17,380 nucleotides of DNA from Xylaria sp. FL1777 (GCA_022578965.1 MU400970.1:1-17380); one strand, 5' to 3'; numbered from the stretch's first letter, positions 1-11,985 are shown. Numbers and translations are program-made. Notes: generated by a model from the sequence alone, not told the origin.

Positions 1-2730
1 GCTTTATATAATTTATTAATAAAAAGATTTTTAAATTATATATTTTAATATATATTATATAAAAGCATTAATTTTATAAAATATATTATAGTTTAGCTAT
101 ATTATTATATTAAGTTTAAAAGTTTAAAAGTTTATATTGCTTAAAGCTAAATTTTAATAATAAAATACTTGTTTAAAAAAACTATAATTTATTTATGCTT
201 TAATTAATTAGCTTAATATATTTTTTGTTGTTTATTTTATAAAAAAAAGTACTATTATAAAAAATTATTAATAATTAAGTTTTTTAATTAGCAAAATATA
301 GCATAATATAGCATATTTAATTTTTAAAACTATTGTTTTTATAAATAGCAAAAAAAAGCTTATTATTATGCGCTACTTTTTAATAATATAGCTTTAAAAA
401 TTAAAGTTTACTTTAATTAAAATAAAACGCTTTATTTAAAAATATAATATAAATATACGTTTTAATAACTAATAATAGTTATATAATAAGTTTATAAAGC
501 TAAACTTTTTTTATTAAATTATGTTTGCTATTATAGCTTTTAAAATAAAATTAAATATTTATAATATAATATATATTATTTAATTTAGCTTTATTGCTTT
601 TAAAAACTTTTTAAACTTATTATAAAAGTTTAATTAAGCTATTTAAAATAGTATAATATAAAAAACAGCATTTTTTTTTTGCTTTTTATTAATATTTTAA
701 TTTATTAAAAATATAAAAAGTTAAGCTTTTTAAACTAAAGCATAAAAAAAAGCTACTAAAAAACAATTAAAATAATTTATATTTTATAATAAATATAAGC
801 AATAATATATTAAAAAGCTTAACGTTTAGCTATATATAGTTTATATTATTAAACTATTAATTAATTATAATTAATAAGCTTAAAAATAAAAATAGTTAAA
901 TAATTAACTTTAAATTAAAATAATTTAAGCTAATTAAGCTTGCTAAATAAACTAAAGCTAAACTAAAATCTAAAAATAAACTATAAGCTATTTAACTAAA
1001 CATATATAAATTTATAAATATAAAATGCTTTAAAAAATATACTTTATAATTTTTATAGCAGCTAAATAATAAAAATATTAAAAAATAAAAAAATATATAA
1101 TAAAAAATATACTATAATTTATATTATTATAACTTTAGCTAATTATTAAAATTATTATTAAAAATATACTAGTAATTTATGCTTTAAAAAAAACTATTTT
1201 TTAGTTTTTATAGCAAAAGCTTTAAAAATTTTGTATAAACCATTTTGCAAACTTATATTAATACTTAAATTTTATTATTAATAATATAATAAAATATTTT
1301 ATGCTAAAAAAAGTTTAATAATATATTACTACTATATTTAATAAAGTAATTAATATAAATATTATGTTTTTTTTAGTTTATAATGTTATAAAAATATTTA
1401 AATAAAATAAATAAAAAAAATATAATAATATTTTATATGCTAAACTTTTTATAATATATTAATACGCTTTTAATAAGCATGCTAAATATTTTATAAATAA
1501 AGCATAAATCAAAAATACTATTAAAAATATACTTTGTTTAACTTTAAAATTAACACTAAAAATATAAATAAAGCAGCAATTAAATACTTATTAAATATTT
1601 AATATATAATTAAGCTAATTAACTTTATGCTTAATAATAGTTATAACTTTTGTTTTATTATTTTTAATAAAACTAACTATAGTTATATTACTTTTAAATG
1701 CTTTTTTTATATATATAAATATATTGCTAGCTATAAATTTACTAGTATAATTTAAACTATTAAAGCATAATAAAAAATTATTAGCAAATAGTAGTTTTAA
1801 AAAGCTAAAAAAAAAGCCAAAAAAATAAAACGTATATAATACTTTATATTAATTTATATTTAGCTATAGTTTTTTAGTTTTTTTTTTTTTTTTTTTTGCG
1901 TTTTTATAATTAAAAATATATAACTGCTATTTTTTATTACTTTTAATAAATAGCTTATTTTTATTAACTAAACTTAATATGTTTTGCTATATTAAAACTT
2001 TAATTAATTAAATAACCTTAATATTAAACTTATTAATTTTAATATTAATAAATTATTGCTTTTTTTTTATTAATAAATTTAACGCATTAAAAAGATTATA
2101 TAACGTAGTATAGCTATTAATATATTTTTTAGTATTATTATTAATATATATTTTATAAATATATATAATAATATTTTAATTAGTAAAAAAAAAAATATAC
2201 TACTTATTTTAATATGTTTAAAAAAACTGTTTTATATTGCTATAAATTAAAGTAAAATAAAAGCTTATAATAATTAATTAATTAAATATAATAAAAATAT
2301 TTTGTGTAAAGTTTTTATTATTTTTTATATTAATTATAAAAGTATTATTAATATGCTTTAAAGTTAAATTAATAGCTTTTTATTTATTTTTAGTTATAAT
2401 ATATTAAATAAAGCTTAACTATAGTATTTTTGTTATAAGTTTTAGTTTTATAACATTAAAATAAAATAACTAAACAAAATATAACATTTTTAGTTTATAA
2501 TTATTAAATTTTTCTTTATAAAAAAAAATAAAAAAATAAGAAATAATTTAATATAGCACTTTATAATTACTAAGCTAAATTGCTATAATTATTATAAATA
2601 AATATTTCATAATATTTATATATTAATAATAGCTTTAAAACTTAATATTAATTAATTTGCTTTTATTTTAAGTATATTTTTTTGTTTAACTTATATATAT
2701 TATATATTATTAATAATTTGTTATATTGCT
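1..2730. other. AT-rich DNA without recognisable gene
   Basis: No open frame of useful length and no protein family pattern was recognised on either strand. The stretch is almost purely A and T, with scattered GC dinucleotides mostly inside AGCT, TGCT or AGCA. In the first 600 bases I counted one GpA and no TpC, GpG or CpC, against about 21 GpC and 5 CpA. A long T run lies near 1870-1900. It is most likely older repeat DNA mutated past recognition by the same process that hit the elements downstream. I cannot assign it to a family. Confidence 0.6.
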
Positions 2731-2734
2731 TTAT

Positions 2735-2870
2735 AGCGCGGTTTTTTTACTTGTGTACCTATAAGTAAAACTATACAAAAAGCTAGATAAAAACCTTATA
2801 TAACAATGTTTATGCTGCTATTTCGAAGTTTTTCTACCTTATAACAACTAGTTTTTATTAACTAGCTTGC
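2735..2870. other. Less mutated island at the LINE 3' side
   Basis: Unlike the DNA to its left, this patch keeps GCGCGG, TACCT, CTAGAT, TTCGAAG and TCTACC, that is, GpA, TpC, CpC and GpG contexts that are otherwise nearly absent. It lies just beyond the C-terminal end of the minus-strand LINE ORF2 relic, so it may be the LINE 3' untranslated region or the unique DNA into which the LINE inserted. No coding frame or RNA gene was recognised. Confidence 0.4.
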
Positions 2871-4189
2871 TAAACAAAAAATAATAGTTAAAAAGCAAAA
2901 AAACTCTTTTTAAAGCTTTTAGACTTTTTGCTTTTTTAAAAAGCGCATAAAAGCTTTTTTTTTGTTTTTTAGAACTTTTAACGGGGTGCTTTTACTTTTT
3001 TTGCTAGTTCTTTCTTTATTTCTTGCTTTTTTTCTTTTTTTTTTATTTTTTTTTATTTTAACTGCTTTATTATATATTGCTATTTTATTAATAGCAAATA
3101 GCTACTTTATAATATTACTTATAACTTTAAGCTTTTTTATAGCTAGTTATAAGTTTTTATTAGTTTATAATAGCTTAGTTATAAAGCTTTTTTATAGCTG
3201 TTTTTTTTTGTTTTTTAGTAAGTTATAACATAAAACTATATGCTAAAAAGTTTCTTTTTTTTTTATATATTTACAAAAAAGCATAAAAAAGCTTAAAACT
3301 TTTCTTTTATGCAAAAACACTTTTAGCTCTATTTTTTTAGTGCGCATTTATATTATTATAGCTATTTTATACTTTAGTAATTTGCTATACTTTTTAAAAG
3401 CTTTATTTTTGCTAAGCTTTTGTTTAGCTATTACTAAGTAATTATTACTTGTTTTAGTTTAGCTTTATTTGCTTATTTATTTTTTTTTTAATATAATTTT
3501 AAGTTTTTTTTTTTTTAATTACTTTTTTTGCTAAAAGTTTAAAGCTAGCGTTAAATTTTTTTTAGCTATGTTTTTATTATTGTTTATAAGCTTGCCTTTT
3601 GTTTAATTTTTAGCTTTTTAAGCTTTTATGTTTTAAATAAAAGTTCTAATTTTTTTTGTTGCTTTTTAAATTAATTTTTTAGCTACTAAGCTTTTTATGT
3701 AATATTTGCAAGCTATTATTTTACTACTAAAATATAAGTTAATAAAAAAAATCTTTATTTTAGTTTTTAAATGCTTTATTTTAGTTGCTTTAAATGCTTT
3801 AATTATATGTTTAAAGCATTTATTTTAAGTTATTACTAGCAAATTAACAATGCTTTTTGTTTTGTTTTTTTTAAAGTTTTTATGTTAAGTTATTATGCTA
3901 TAAGCTAAAATGCTTTATACTATTATAATATATACTTGCTTTATTTTTATTATATTACTGCTTTATATAAAGTTTTATAGTTTAATTACTACGTATAACT
4001 AAATGTTTAATTTTTTTTTAAGTTTTACTAAGTATTTTTTTTATTTTATGTTTTTATTAAACTATACTTTTAAAAACTTTGCGCTATTTTTTAGGTATAT
4101 TATTACGTTAAAAAAGTGTACTATTTGCATAAACGCTGTTTTATTACTAAAGAAATGTATTAATTTGCTTTTTTGTAATGCAAACTTTA

Positions 4190-4990
4190 TTTTATATTGT
4201 TTTGTTTAGCTTTTATATGTTTTTTATACTGCTTTTAAAGCTTTATAGTTTTGCTTTATATTTAAGTTTACTGTAATAAAGTTAATATTATTAATAAAGC
4301 TAACTATTATTAGCTTTTAGTATATAATAAAGTTATTATAAAGTATTAAAATATAAAAAAAAAAAAAAAAGTAAAAGTAAAAACCTTTAAAAAATTTTAG
4401 CTTTTAGCGCTATTAGCTAAAATACTGCTTTATTAAAGCAAAAACGCACTATATAGTTTAATATAAAAAAGTTTACTTATATAACTATTTAAAAAAAAAG
4501 CTCTTTTGTTATAAAATATATATTATTTTTTTTTTATTAATAGTATTAAAAGCTTTTATAATATTTAGCTGTAGTAAAAATGCTATGCTTTTTTTGCTAA
4601 TTGTTTTTTTTGCTATTTTTAATATTAGTTTAATAACTATATTTATTAACTTGTTTTGTTTGTTATTTATTTAGTTATTTAGCAAAAAACTTTTTTGCTT
4701 AACTACTTTTGCTATATAATAATATAGCTTTTTTTTTAGTACTTTTTTTACTATATAAATAAGCATAATAAAATATTACTTTTTAGCTATTCTTTTAATT
4801 TTTTTTAACTTTTTAAGTTTAAATATAACTACTATTTTTGTTTATTTAAATTGTATTAAGTAATACTTTAATAAAAAGCTAGCAATATATAATATTACTA
4901 TTGTTTTTACTAAAGTAACTTTATAAGCTTTAAAAAAGCCATTAAATAATAAGTTGTTTTTTAACGCTTTTTATAGCACTAATTTTTATA
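4190..4990 (-). pseudogene. LINE reverse transcriptase relic
   Basis: One minus-strand frame carries the LINE RT blocks in order. First comes a KTIVI/KLKKLKKIKRIAKKW block, matching the K.....YR.I.LL region. A VKKVLKKKL block follows, then Q-N-K-L (relic of the GNR.NRST block), and then AFLLQLNIIKAFNTIN, where AFD has become AFN. A VSFINNINFIT block at about 4304-4272 stands for the FIDD catalytic motif; its two Asp codons read AAT AAT at 4292-4287. Downstream, FALQKSKLIHF matches the FAP.K.ELIHF block. All three catalytic Asp are Asn, so the enzyme is dead. Confidence 0.9.
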
Positions 4991-6079
4991 TTAGTAATAT
5001 TATATCTTTTTTTTTTGTATTAATATTAATTATAAACTTTTAATAGCTATTATAAATTAAGTTTTTTTTAAATATATTAAATAAGTTTACTAGTAATATA
5101 AAAAAAAAGCGTTTTATTAATAAAGCTGTTTTTTTTTTAAAAGTATTAACAAAAAATAGCTTATTTTTTGTTTATTTTAGCAGTAAAATTATAATAACTT
5201 TTAAAGCTAGCTTATAAGCAAACTTTGCTTATTTAGCTAAGCTTTATAATAATTTAAAATCTTTAAATGTTTTTATAAATGTTTATTTTTAGCTACGTTT
5301 TTATGCTTTTTTTACTTTATTACTAAAAGCTTTCTTTTTTTTTTTAAAAGTTTGCTATACTACTTTAGTTCTTTTGCTTTAAAACTTATAGTACGCTTGT
5401 TTTACCTTTTTTTTTGTTTTAATTACCTTTAAAAACTACTAAAATAATATTTAGTGTTTTTTTTTTATAGTTTTTTTAAGCATTGTTTTATTTGCTATTT
5501 TTATTAGTTATTAAATTAAGAAATTAAAAGCATTATTTAGCTTGCTAAATATATGTAGTATATATATTTTTGTAATAATAGCTTTTGCTTTTATAGTTAT
5601 TATATTTTTGTTTAATTTAAGTTAGTTTTATTTTTTTGCTTTTTTTAAGTATTTTTGCAAAGCTGCTTTTAAATTAATTATAACTTTTAGTGCTTTATAG
5701 TTAAAATTTAGCTACTTTAAGTCTTTTTAATAAGTAATAACTAAATTATTAAATATTTATATTAAGTTTATTATTAAGCTTTTTTATTTATGCTTTATTT
5801 TAGTTATTTTTTTTTAAAAAATAGCTAGTATAAAATTTTATTATGCAGTAAATTTAAGCAGTTTATTTGCTTTTTAGCTTTTTTTGCTTTTTAAATTTTA
5901 TAATAAGTAATAAAAATTAAAGTTGCTTATAAATATATAGCGTTTTTTTAGCTTGTTTACTTTACGTATTTTTTAAATTAAATTATGCTAAATTATTTTT
6001 TTTTGATTTAATAAATATATTAACTATAAAAATACTGCTAAATTATTGCTGTTTATTATAACTTTTGCTTAGTTTTTAT

Positions 6080-6300
6080 TAGTATTTCTTGCTAGCGTTT
6101 TTATTGCAATTTCTTTGTTTATATATAGCGCAGCTTTACTTTTTAATTAAACAACCTAGTAGCTATTACTATTAAAACAATATATATTGCTATATTTGTT
6201 AATTATTAGCTTTTAAACTGCTATATAATTAAAGCTATTGTTTTATAGCATGCATGCTATATTACTTTTAAATTTTATAATGTTTTAAAAAGCAATATTA
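6080..6300 (-). pseudogene. LINE APE endonuclease N-terminal relic
   Basis: The minus-strand frame gives a YNIAF opening, then SNIACML, then FNYIAV followed by a stop and Lys at about 6210-6215. In fungal Tad-type LINEs this reads as an opening QYN block, then an M..ML stretch, then an IAVQEPW block. The stop and Lys therefore stand for the Gln-Glu pair of the active-site QE motif, each changed by a single transition. The rest of the endonuclease, about 6080-5600, is A-rich and was not resolved into motifs. Confidence 0.75.
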
Positions 6301-6479
6301 TATATTATTAAATTAATAAACATAAGTTTTTGCTTATATTACTAGTTTGCTGTTTTTTTGCTAATAACCTTTTTTTATTTAGTTTTGCAAATATTAATAT
6401 TATTAATATTTTTAAACTATTTTTATTTATTTTTTTGCTTGTTATTATTGCTTTTTTAGCACTTTAAAAGCTTTTAAGT

Positions 6480-6960
6480 TGTAATATATATACTACTTTT
6501 GCTTTGTTTTTTTGTTTAATTTTCTTTTAGCAAGCTTTATTTTATGCTATGTATGCTTTTTTGCAGTTTATGCATTTTTGCTTTGCTTTTTACGTTTTTA
6601 TTAAGCAGCTTTTTTTACTTTTTTAGTGCTTTAAAGCTAAGCAATAGTTATACTTTAAGTTTTTATAGCAATATTTAGCTATATAACTATATTTATAGCA
6701 ATTAAAGCATTGCATAACTTTAAGCTTTATAGCAAAAAGTTTACAGTTAAACAGCTAAGCTTTTTATAAAAAGCTGTTTTTATATATTGTTTTAGCTGCT
6801 ATAATACTGCTTACATATAATAATATTAATATAAATCTAGCTTTTATATTTTTAAATAACATTTTTTTGTACTTTATAACTTTAAAGTATTTATTACGTA
6901 ATAGTTATAGTAAGTCTTTATTTAAGTATATTGCTTTAATTTGTTTTGCTAAAACGCTTT
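6480..6960 (-). pseudogene. LINE ORF1 relic, C-terminal part with zinc knuckles
   Basis: This is the 3' part of the LINE nucleic-acid-binding protein, cut at 6960 by the chromovirus. At 6574-6530 the minus strand reads C-x2-C-x3-Y-x6-C, followed by KKIKQKNKAK. This fits the CX2CX3HX6C knuckle and basic tail of fungal LINE ORF1, with the His changed to Tyr. A second, upstream knuckle candidate at about 6650-6600 has its first Cys read as Tyr. The frame entering from 6955 continues that of the 14647-15010 block when one copy of GCTTT is removed, which shows that the two blocks were one gene. Confidence 0.8.
6956..6960. repeat. Target site duplication, left copy (GCTTT)
   Basis: GCTTT lies directly before the TGTTAC start of the left LTR. 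The same five bases follow the right LTR at 14647-14651. Five bases is the usual duplication length for Ty3/Gypsy integrases. Confidence 0.88.
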
Positions 6961-7477
6961 TGTTACAAAATGGGCTAACTAGGCTAGTTAAAAAGCTAAG
7001 TGTAAAAAAAACATGTGTAAAAGGAGTTTTATTCGTTAAAAAAATATGTATTTAAACTACTATAAAGCTTTAATGCATAAACTTAATAAACTTAAGCGTT
7101 AAGTTTATTAAGCCTTAGATTTAATAAACTTAAGTGTTAAGTTTATTACGCTTTAAACTTAAAACAATATAGCATTAAGTTTATTAAAAAAAGCAACGTT
7201 TCTAAATTATTACTACTGTTTTTTTTATTTATATAATTATGCACTTTTTATATTTAGTTACTTATTTAATTTTTAGCTTTTTAGCTATTAATTTTTTATA
7301 ACTGCTAAGTATTAATATATTTATTATTTTTAATTTTTTAAAACTTTTATTAATATATAGTAATAAAAGTACTTTAAAAACTTTTTTAATAAATTATTAT
7401 TAAAAATCTTATTATTACTTATAAATTAAAACTTTAAAAGTAAATTTGTTATATTAATATATAATAAGTTTGTTATA
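6961..7477 (+). repeat. 5' LTR of chromovirus copy 1
   Basis: This 517-bp LTR starts TGTTACAAAATGGGC and ends TTGTTATA; the original 3' end was probably TGTTACA before a C-to-T change. It aligns base for base with 14130-14646 and 16329-16845. Differences are nearly all C/T or G/A. One transversion was seen, in the CTATAAAGCTTT stretch, where the other copies have GG. Tandem hairpins lie at 7082-7148. The U3/R/U5 limits cannot be placed. Confidence 0.96.
7082..7148. repeat. Tandem perfect hairpins in the LTR
   Basis: The first hairpin is at 7082-7112: the arm CTTAATAAACTTAA, a three-base loop GCG, and its exact 14-base complement. A second hairpin follows at 7122-7148, with 12-bp arms and loop GTG. 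Both lie at the same LTR offset (121) in the other copies, at 14251-14319 and 16450-16518, where some arms carry single mismatches. A half copy of the arm (AAGTTTATTAA) follows about 30 bases later. They may act as a transcript structure or a protein-binding palindrome; no function is known to me. Confidence 0.85.
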
Positions 7478-8089
7478 CTTTAATAGCTTTTTAATTAATA
7501 AAACTTAATATATAAAAACAAATATTAATATAAAAAGTTAAATAATAAATAATTTATAAAATAAACTTTTAAAAGTATACTAAAAAAATATTTAAAAAAT
7601 AAAAATGCTAAATAGCATTATATAAATAAACTTTACTTAATAACTAATAAATTAAATCTAAGTTATACTACTAAAAACAAAAAGTTAAAAATTAAGTTTA
7701 AATATTTTAAAGACTTTTAAAATTAATAATATATTAAAACAATAAACCTTAGTATTTTTATTAGCTACTTTTATTAAAAAAAAAGCAGTAATAAAAAAAA
7801 AAAATTAAGCAGTAATAATAAAAAAAAACTAATATTAATGCTAGCACTATAAAGCAAACTAGTTATTTTAACTTAAAAAACAGCTTAAATATTAAACGTT
7901 ATAACTTTTAAACTAATATAAATATTAGTTATAATAATTAAAGCAGCAATAATAATTGCTATTATAATAATAAATTAAAGCTTTAAATAAATAATTATAC
8001 TATAATTAATGTTAATATTATTACTAGTAAACTTAATGCTTATTTTTATTATTACTATACTTAAAATAATAATTTAAAATAAAAAACCT
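7478..8089 (+). other. Chromovirus leader between LTR and gag
   Basis: This is non-coding or unresolved internal sequence after the 5' LTR, rich in A, AAT and TAATAA. The first bases (CTTTAATAGC in copy 1, TTTTAATAGC in copy 2) should contain the primer binding site, but mutation prevents naming the tRNA. A TGCTATTATAATAAT stretch at about 7958 might be mistaken for a zinc knuckle start but does not fit one. The stretch to 8012 is shared with copy 2 at 16846-17380. Confidence 0.5.
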
Positions 8090-8760
8090 AATTTTTTATT
8101 ATTATTATTGCTTTTATTATTAAAATTATTTATAATGTTAAAAATGCTAAACATTAAAAGTTTTAAATTTACTACTTTAAAGCTTTATAATAAATTTATA
8201 AATATAAAAGCTTTTTTAATTTATGTTAAACTTTATTTAAAATAATACTTTATTATTATTATAAAAAAAAATTAAAAAATAATAACTATTTTATAATTTT
8301 TGTTAAAAAAAATATTAAAATAGTTTTAATTTATTTTAAAAATTTTTTTAAAAGCTAATAAATTAACTAATTTTAAGCTAAAAACAAAAATTTTTTTTAA
8401 AAACTACGTTAAGTTTAAAAATTAAATAAAAGCATTATTTAAAAACACTTAAAAAGCAAAATATGCAAAAAAAGCATTTTATTGCTTAAAACAAATAAAA
8501 ATAACAATAAATTATATTATAAAATTTAAACAATTAATAGTAATCTTAAAATTATTTAAATTTATACTATTTTATTTATTTTATAGTATACTTAAAACTT
8601 AAGTTTAAAATAAACTATATAAAATAAATAAACTAGTAAACATTAATATATATATTAATATAGCTATTATAATTAATTAATAATTATTTAATTAGTACTT
8701 TAAAACTAAAAAAACTAAAAAAAACAAAAAAAAATACTTAAAAAAGTATTAAATAAAGAT
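8090..8760 (+). pseudogene. gag: Chromovirus gag (capsid) relic
   Basis: Gag forms the particle that packages the element RNA. In frame with position 8147 the translation gives SFKFTTLKLYNKFINIKAFL, matching the capsid opening P..F.G......L..FL..V..Y. After a degraded middle, the same frame (checked at 8369) gives YAKKAFYCLKQIKITINYII followed by KFKQLIVIL and LFYLFYSIL. This fits the family pattern A...L..LRQ..S...Y...F..L......L...F..GL. Stops replace expected Arg, Gln and Trp codons. The start codon could not be identified. The gag frame differs from the pol frame, from either a programmed shift or an indel. Confidence 0.7.
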
Positions 8761-10820
8761 TTAAGCAAATTAATAAAGTTTAAAAATAATAACTTTAAAA
8801 TATATTTAAAGTTAAATGTTATAACTATAAAAAAAAAAAATACTTTTAAAAATAATGCTAATTTAAAAAAAAAACAAAAAAAAAAGCTATAAAAAAAAAA
8901 GATTTTTTAACTTAAAAAAAAAATATAAGTTATAAAAGTTTAAAATAATAAAAAATAATAAAGCAATTTAAAAAATATGTTTTTAAAGCAAAAATATAAA
9001 ATTACTGTTTTAAGTTAAAACAAAAATGCTATATTAAATAAAACTAAATGCTTTATTTATATAAATTAAAATAAACAAACATATAAATACTATTTAAAAG
9101 CTTTATAGTTATTAAAACAAATTATAAAAAAATATATTTATTATATAAACAATTAAAGTTATTTAATATATAACTTAAAAAATAAGTTTAATTAAAAGTA
9201 GCAAATAATAAAAAGTAATAAATTAATATAATTAGCAAATTTATAAAACTATAAAAACTTTAAACTATTAAAGCTTAAAATATAGCTTAAAAAAAAATTA
9301 TGTTTAAAAAAATAAAATTATAACTATAAATAATATAATTATTAAACTAATTATAAATTATTAAAACATTTAATTGCTAAATAAACTTAAAAAAACAAAA
9401 CTTATAAAACTTTAAAACAAAAATAAATAAAATTAAAAGCTATAAAAAATATTACAAAAAAAAAACTAATAAAAATAAACAAAGTATTTTTATAGCTTAA
9501 ATTGCTTTAAATATAATAAAATAAAAAAGCACTAATAGTTAGCGCAAAAACTAATATGTTTTAAAAACTAAAGCTAGCAATTTAACTAATTACTAAAAGT
9601 TATTATTATAATAAAACTATAATAAAAAATAATAATAATATTTTATGCTTAAAAAATTTAAAACATAATAAAGTATTATAAAATTGCTATATAATATATT
9701 ATTGCTATTAATATTTACTTAACAAACTAAAAAATAATTAATTTTTTAAACAAATTACAAAAACAAAAATATAAAACCTTTATAAATTAAAGTAATTAAT
9801 TATAACTATAGTTTACTATAAAAATTTATAAAAATTTGCAACATTTAAAAAAATTTTAATTATATTTATAATATTATTTTAAAAAAATGTAAAAATAACT
9901 GCTATAAATATTATTAATTAATTAAAGCATAATTATATTAAAAAATAGTTATTAAAAGCAAAAAAGCTTAAAAACTATAATTTAAAGCTTGCTTAAAAGC
10001 AAAAACAAAATAAAATATAATAATATTTAAAGTACTAAATAAAGCAAGCATTTAAACATTTTATAAAAAAAAATCAAAAAACAAAATAAGCATTTGCTAA
10101 AAAAGTAATAAATAACTAAAAAAACTAAAGCTTTATATAAAGTTTAATATAATAACTAAAAAAATTAATTCGAAGTTAAACTTATATATTAAAAAAAAAA
10201 ATATAATATTTTAATTAATTTAAAAGTATAAGCTAATATAATTTTACTTAAAATAGCAAAACAAAATAAAATTTTTTAAAAATATAAGCAAAAATTTAAA
10301 AAAATTAAAAGATTTAATAAAAATATTTTTAGCTATAATAATAGTTATATACTTAAAAAAACTAAACTTTTTAATATATTTATATAAAAACACAAAAAGC
10401 AAATTATATTAAATATTGCTAATATATTTAATTATAATATTATTTTAGGAATATTATAGCTAAAAATTAATAACTTTTTAATTTAATAAAAAGCAAAAAC
10501 TATTAATTAAGAAAGCAAAAAACAAAGCAAAAAAATTAAAAAAATTGCAAAAAAAATTCTAATTAAAATATTAAAAGTATATTATAAATTCTACAAACTA
10601 TTTAAAAAAAAAAAAAAAAAAAAAACTTTTTAAATATAGCTTATAAAACTACTATATTTTTATTAAAAAAAATATTAACTAAAGCTTTATTAAGTATATT
10701 ATATAAGCTTAAATAAAACAAACGCTTTATAAAAATACATTTAAAAAAATCTAGTAAAAAAATTCTTAAAAAAATCTTAGTTATTTATTAAATACTTTAT
10801 AATACTAATACTTAAAATAA
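8761..10820 (+). other. Gag-pol linker with possible knuckle and protease remains
   Basis: This heavily mutated A-rich segment should hold the end of gag and the aspartic protease. A CFIY...TYKYY stretch starting at 9049 could be a damaged CCHC knuckle, but the spacing to a His is not convincing. At 9904-9945, in the RT frame, the relic INIIN-stop-LKHNYIKK resembles the WL..HNP.IDW block that ends Gypsy proteases. The protease D-S/T-G-A motif was not found with confidence; a T-K-A-S-N stretch at about 9567 lacks the Asp. Patches at 10440-10570 are less mutated. Confidence 0.4.
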
Positions 10821-10829
10821 AAAATAAAA

Positions 10830-11340
10830 AACAACTAATTAATAAAAAAAAAAACTAGTATAGCAAATAATAGTTAATTACTAACTATTAAACATAATTA
10901 TTATTATAAATAAATACTTTTTTACTTTATTAATAACTAAAAAAAAAAATATTAGCTAAGCAAAGTAATTTATAGTAGTTAATATTTTAAATAAATATTA
11001 TATTATTAAAATAGCTAAAGAAAAAAAATGAAAAACTGCTATATAAACAATATATAAACTATATAAATATATAGTTATATTATAAGAATTATAAAACGTA
11101 TTAACTAGCTTTTAATATATAATAATAATAATTTTATAAAAGTTTTTAAACAAATTTATGTTTATTTACTTAAATAATATTTTAATTTACTTTAAAATAT
11201 TAAAAAAACATAAAAAACATATAACTTAAATGTTAAAAATACTTAAACAAGCAAAATTATAACTTAACACAAAAAAATATATATAGCATACATAAAAGAT
11301 TAACTTTTTAAAATTTATAATTATTTTAAAACAAATATAA
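10830..11340 (+). pseudogene. pol: Chromovirus reverse transcriptase relic
   Basis: One frame (codon at 11167) carries the Gypsy RT blocks in order. KKKLV-stop-QIIVNY at about 10846 is the relic of KKDG.LR..VDYR. Next come FIVVNILNKYYIIKIAKE for the F..LDL...Y..IRIA.ED block, then KTA after a TGA at 11029 that replaces the Trp of EWKTAF, then a Y-x-L-Y-K-Y stretch. YLNNILIY at 11167-11190 stands for YLDDILIY, with the two catalytic Asp now Asn. It continues as HKKHIT and INFLKFII (FLG.I). The match runs through about 170 codons with no frame change, so the call is firm although the enzyme is dead. Confidence 0.93.
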
Positions 11341-11509
11341 ATTTAATAGTTAAAAATTAATATAGTATAAAACTAAAAAATATTTAACTTAGCTACTATT
11401 ATAAATATATAATAAGCATTAATATTTTTAAACTATGTTTAAATGTTAATTTAAAACTTTAAAAAAATAGCGTTTTATTTTATAAAGTATATAAAAAAAA
11501 AATACGAAA

Positions 11510-11985
11510 AAAAATCTTTTTTAATTTTAAAAGAAGCTTAAAAAGCTTTTAAAGAATTAAAACTAAAAGTTATTTTTAACTTTATAGTTAAACTACTTAA
11601 TTTACAGAAAAAAAAAAAGCTAAAAACAAATATTTCAAATAATATAATTATAAAAGTTTTAAAACAACTAAAAAACAATAAAAAATAGCATTTAATAGCT
11701 TATTATTTTAAAGCACTATAAAACATAGCATTATAATACCTTATATATAATAAAGAATTACTTGTAATTATTATAGCACTTAAAAAATAAAAACTATTTT
11801 TTATAAAAACTATAAAGCTAATTAAAATTTATTTAAATTATTAGAACTTAACAAAATTTATAACTACACAAGAAATTATTAAACGATATAAAAATTAAAT
11901 AGTTTTTTTTTTTAAATTTAACTTCAAAATATGCTACATTAAAAGAAAAGAAAATATTTAAGCAAACATACTTAGCTAACAAAAT
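11510..11985 (+). pseudogene. pol: Chromovirus RNase H relic
   Basis: In the same frame as the RT, the translation shows KEA-stop-KAFKELKLKV, the connection (AF..LK..) block. Then come TNIS for TDAS, IAYYFKAL for IAY.S..L, YNKELLVIIIALK for Y..ELLA...ALK with its Glu kept, TTQEIIKRYKN for the (N/T)Q...R...W block, and FNFKICYIKRKENI for F.F.I.Y..GK.N, ending in ILS. These are the standard landmarks of a Ty3/Gypsy RNase H, which removes RNA from the RNA-DNA hybrid. The first catalytic Asp is Asn. GpA dinucleotides are more frequent here than in gag, so this part is less mutated. Confidence 0.92.

Larger units (their letters stand above)
2890..6450 (-). pseudogene. LINE ORF2 relic (endonuclease and reverse transcriptase)
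   Basis: ORF2 of a LINE nicks target DNA and reverse transcribes its own RNA at the nick. Reading the minus strand through stops gives an APE endonuclease N-terminus at about 6300-6080 and an RT domain at about 4990-4190. After these comes the LINE thumb region at about 4190-3960, where a VWFNKNIKWKKYLVKLKKKL relic matches the usual VWLD..L.W..H pattern. The last kilobase, about 3900-2890, should hold an RNase H and C-terminal domain, but I could not confirm motifs there. Stops fall where Trp, Gln and Arg are expected, so the gene was inactivated by C-to-T and G-to-A change rather than by large deletions. It is not functional. Confidence 0.85.

Noticed and set aside
2962..3228. Open frame of 88 codons on the plus strand, rich in Phe and Leu
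   Set aside because: It lies antisense to the C-terminal part of the LINE ORF2 relic. The Phe/Leu/Ile content is what an A-rich opposite strand produces; there is no real membrane protein signature.
4003..4209. Open frame of 68 codons on the plus strand
   Set aside because: It is antisense to the LINE reverse transcriptase thumb region, which is recognisable on the minus strand.
6867..7055. Open frame of 62 codons on the plus strand
   Set aside because: It crosses the boundary between LINE ORF1 and the chromovirus LTR at 6961, so it joins two unrelated sequences.
7082..7148. CRISPR-like repeats
   Set aside because: There are only two to three units without spacers, inside LTRs; they are palindromes of the retrotransposon.
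7950..7990. Possible zinc knuckle (Cys-Tyr then Asn-rich) in the leader
   Set aside because: It lies upstream of the capsid relic, where a knuckle is not expected, and the Cys/His spacing cannot be made to fit.
9560..9590. Possible protease active site (T-K-A-S-N)
   Set aside because: The Asp is missing in a way a single transition cannot explain, and the frame differs from that of the RT.
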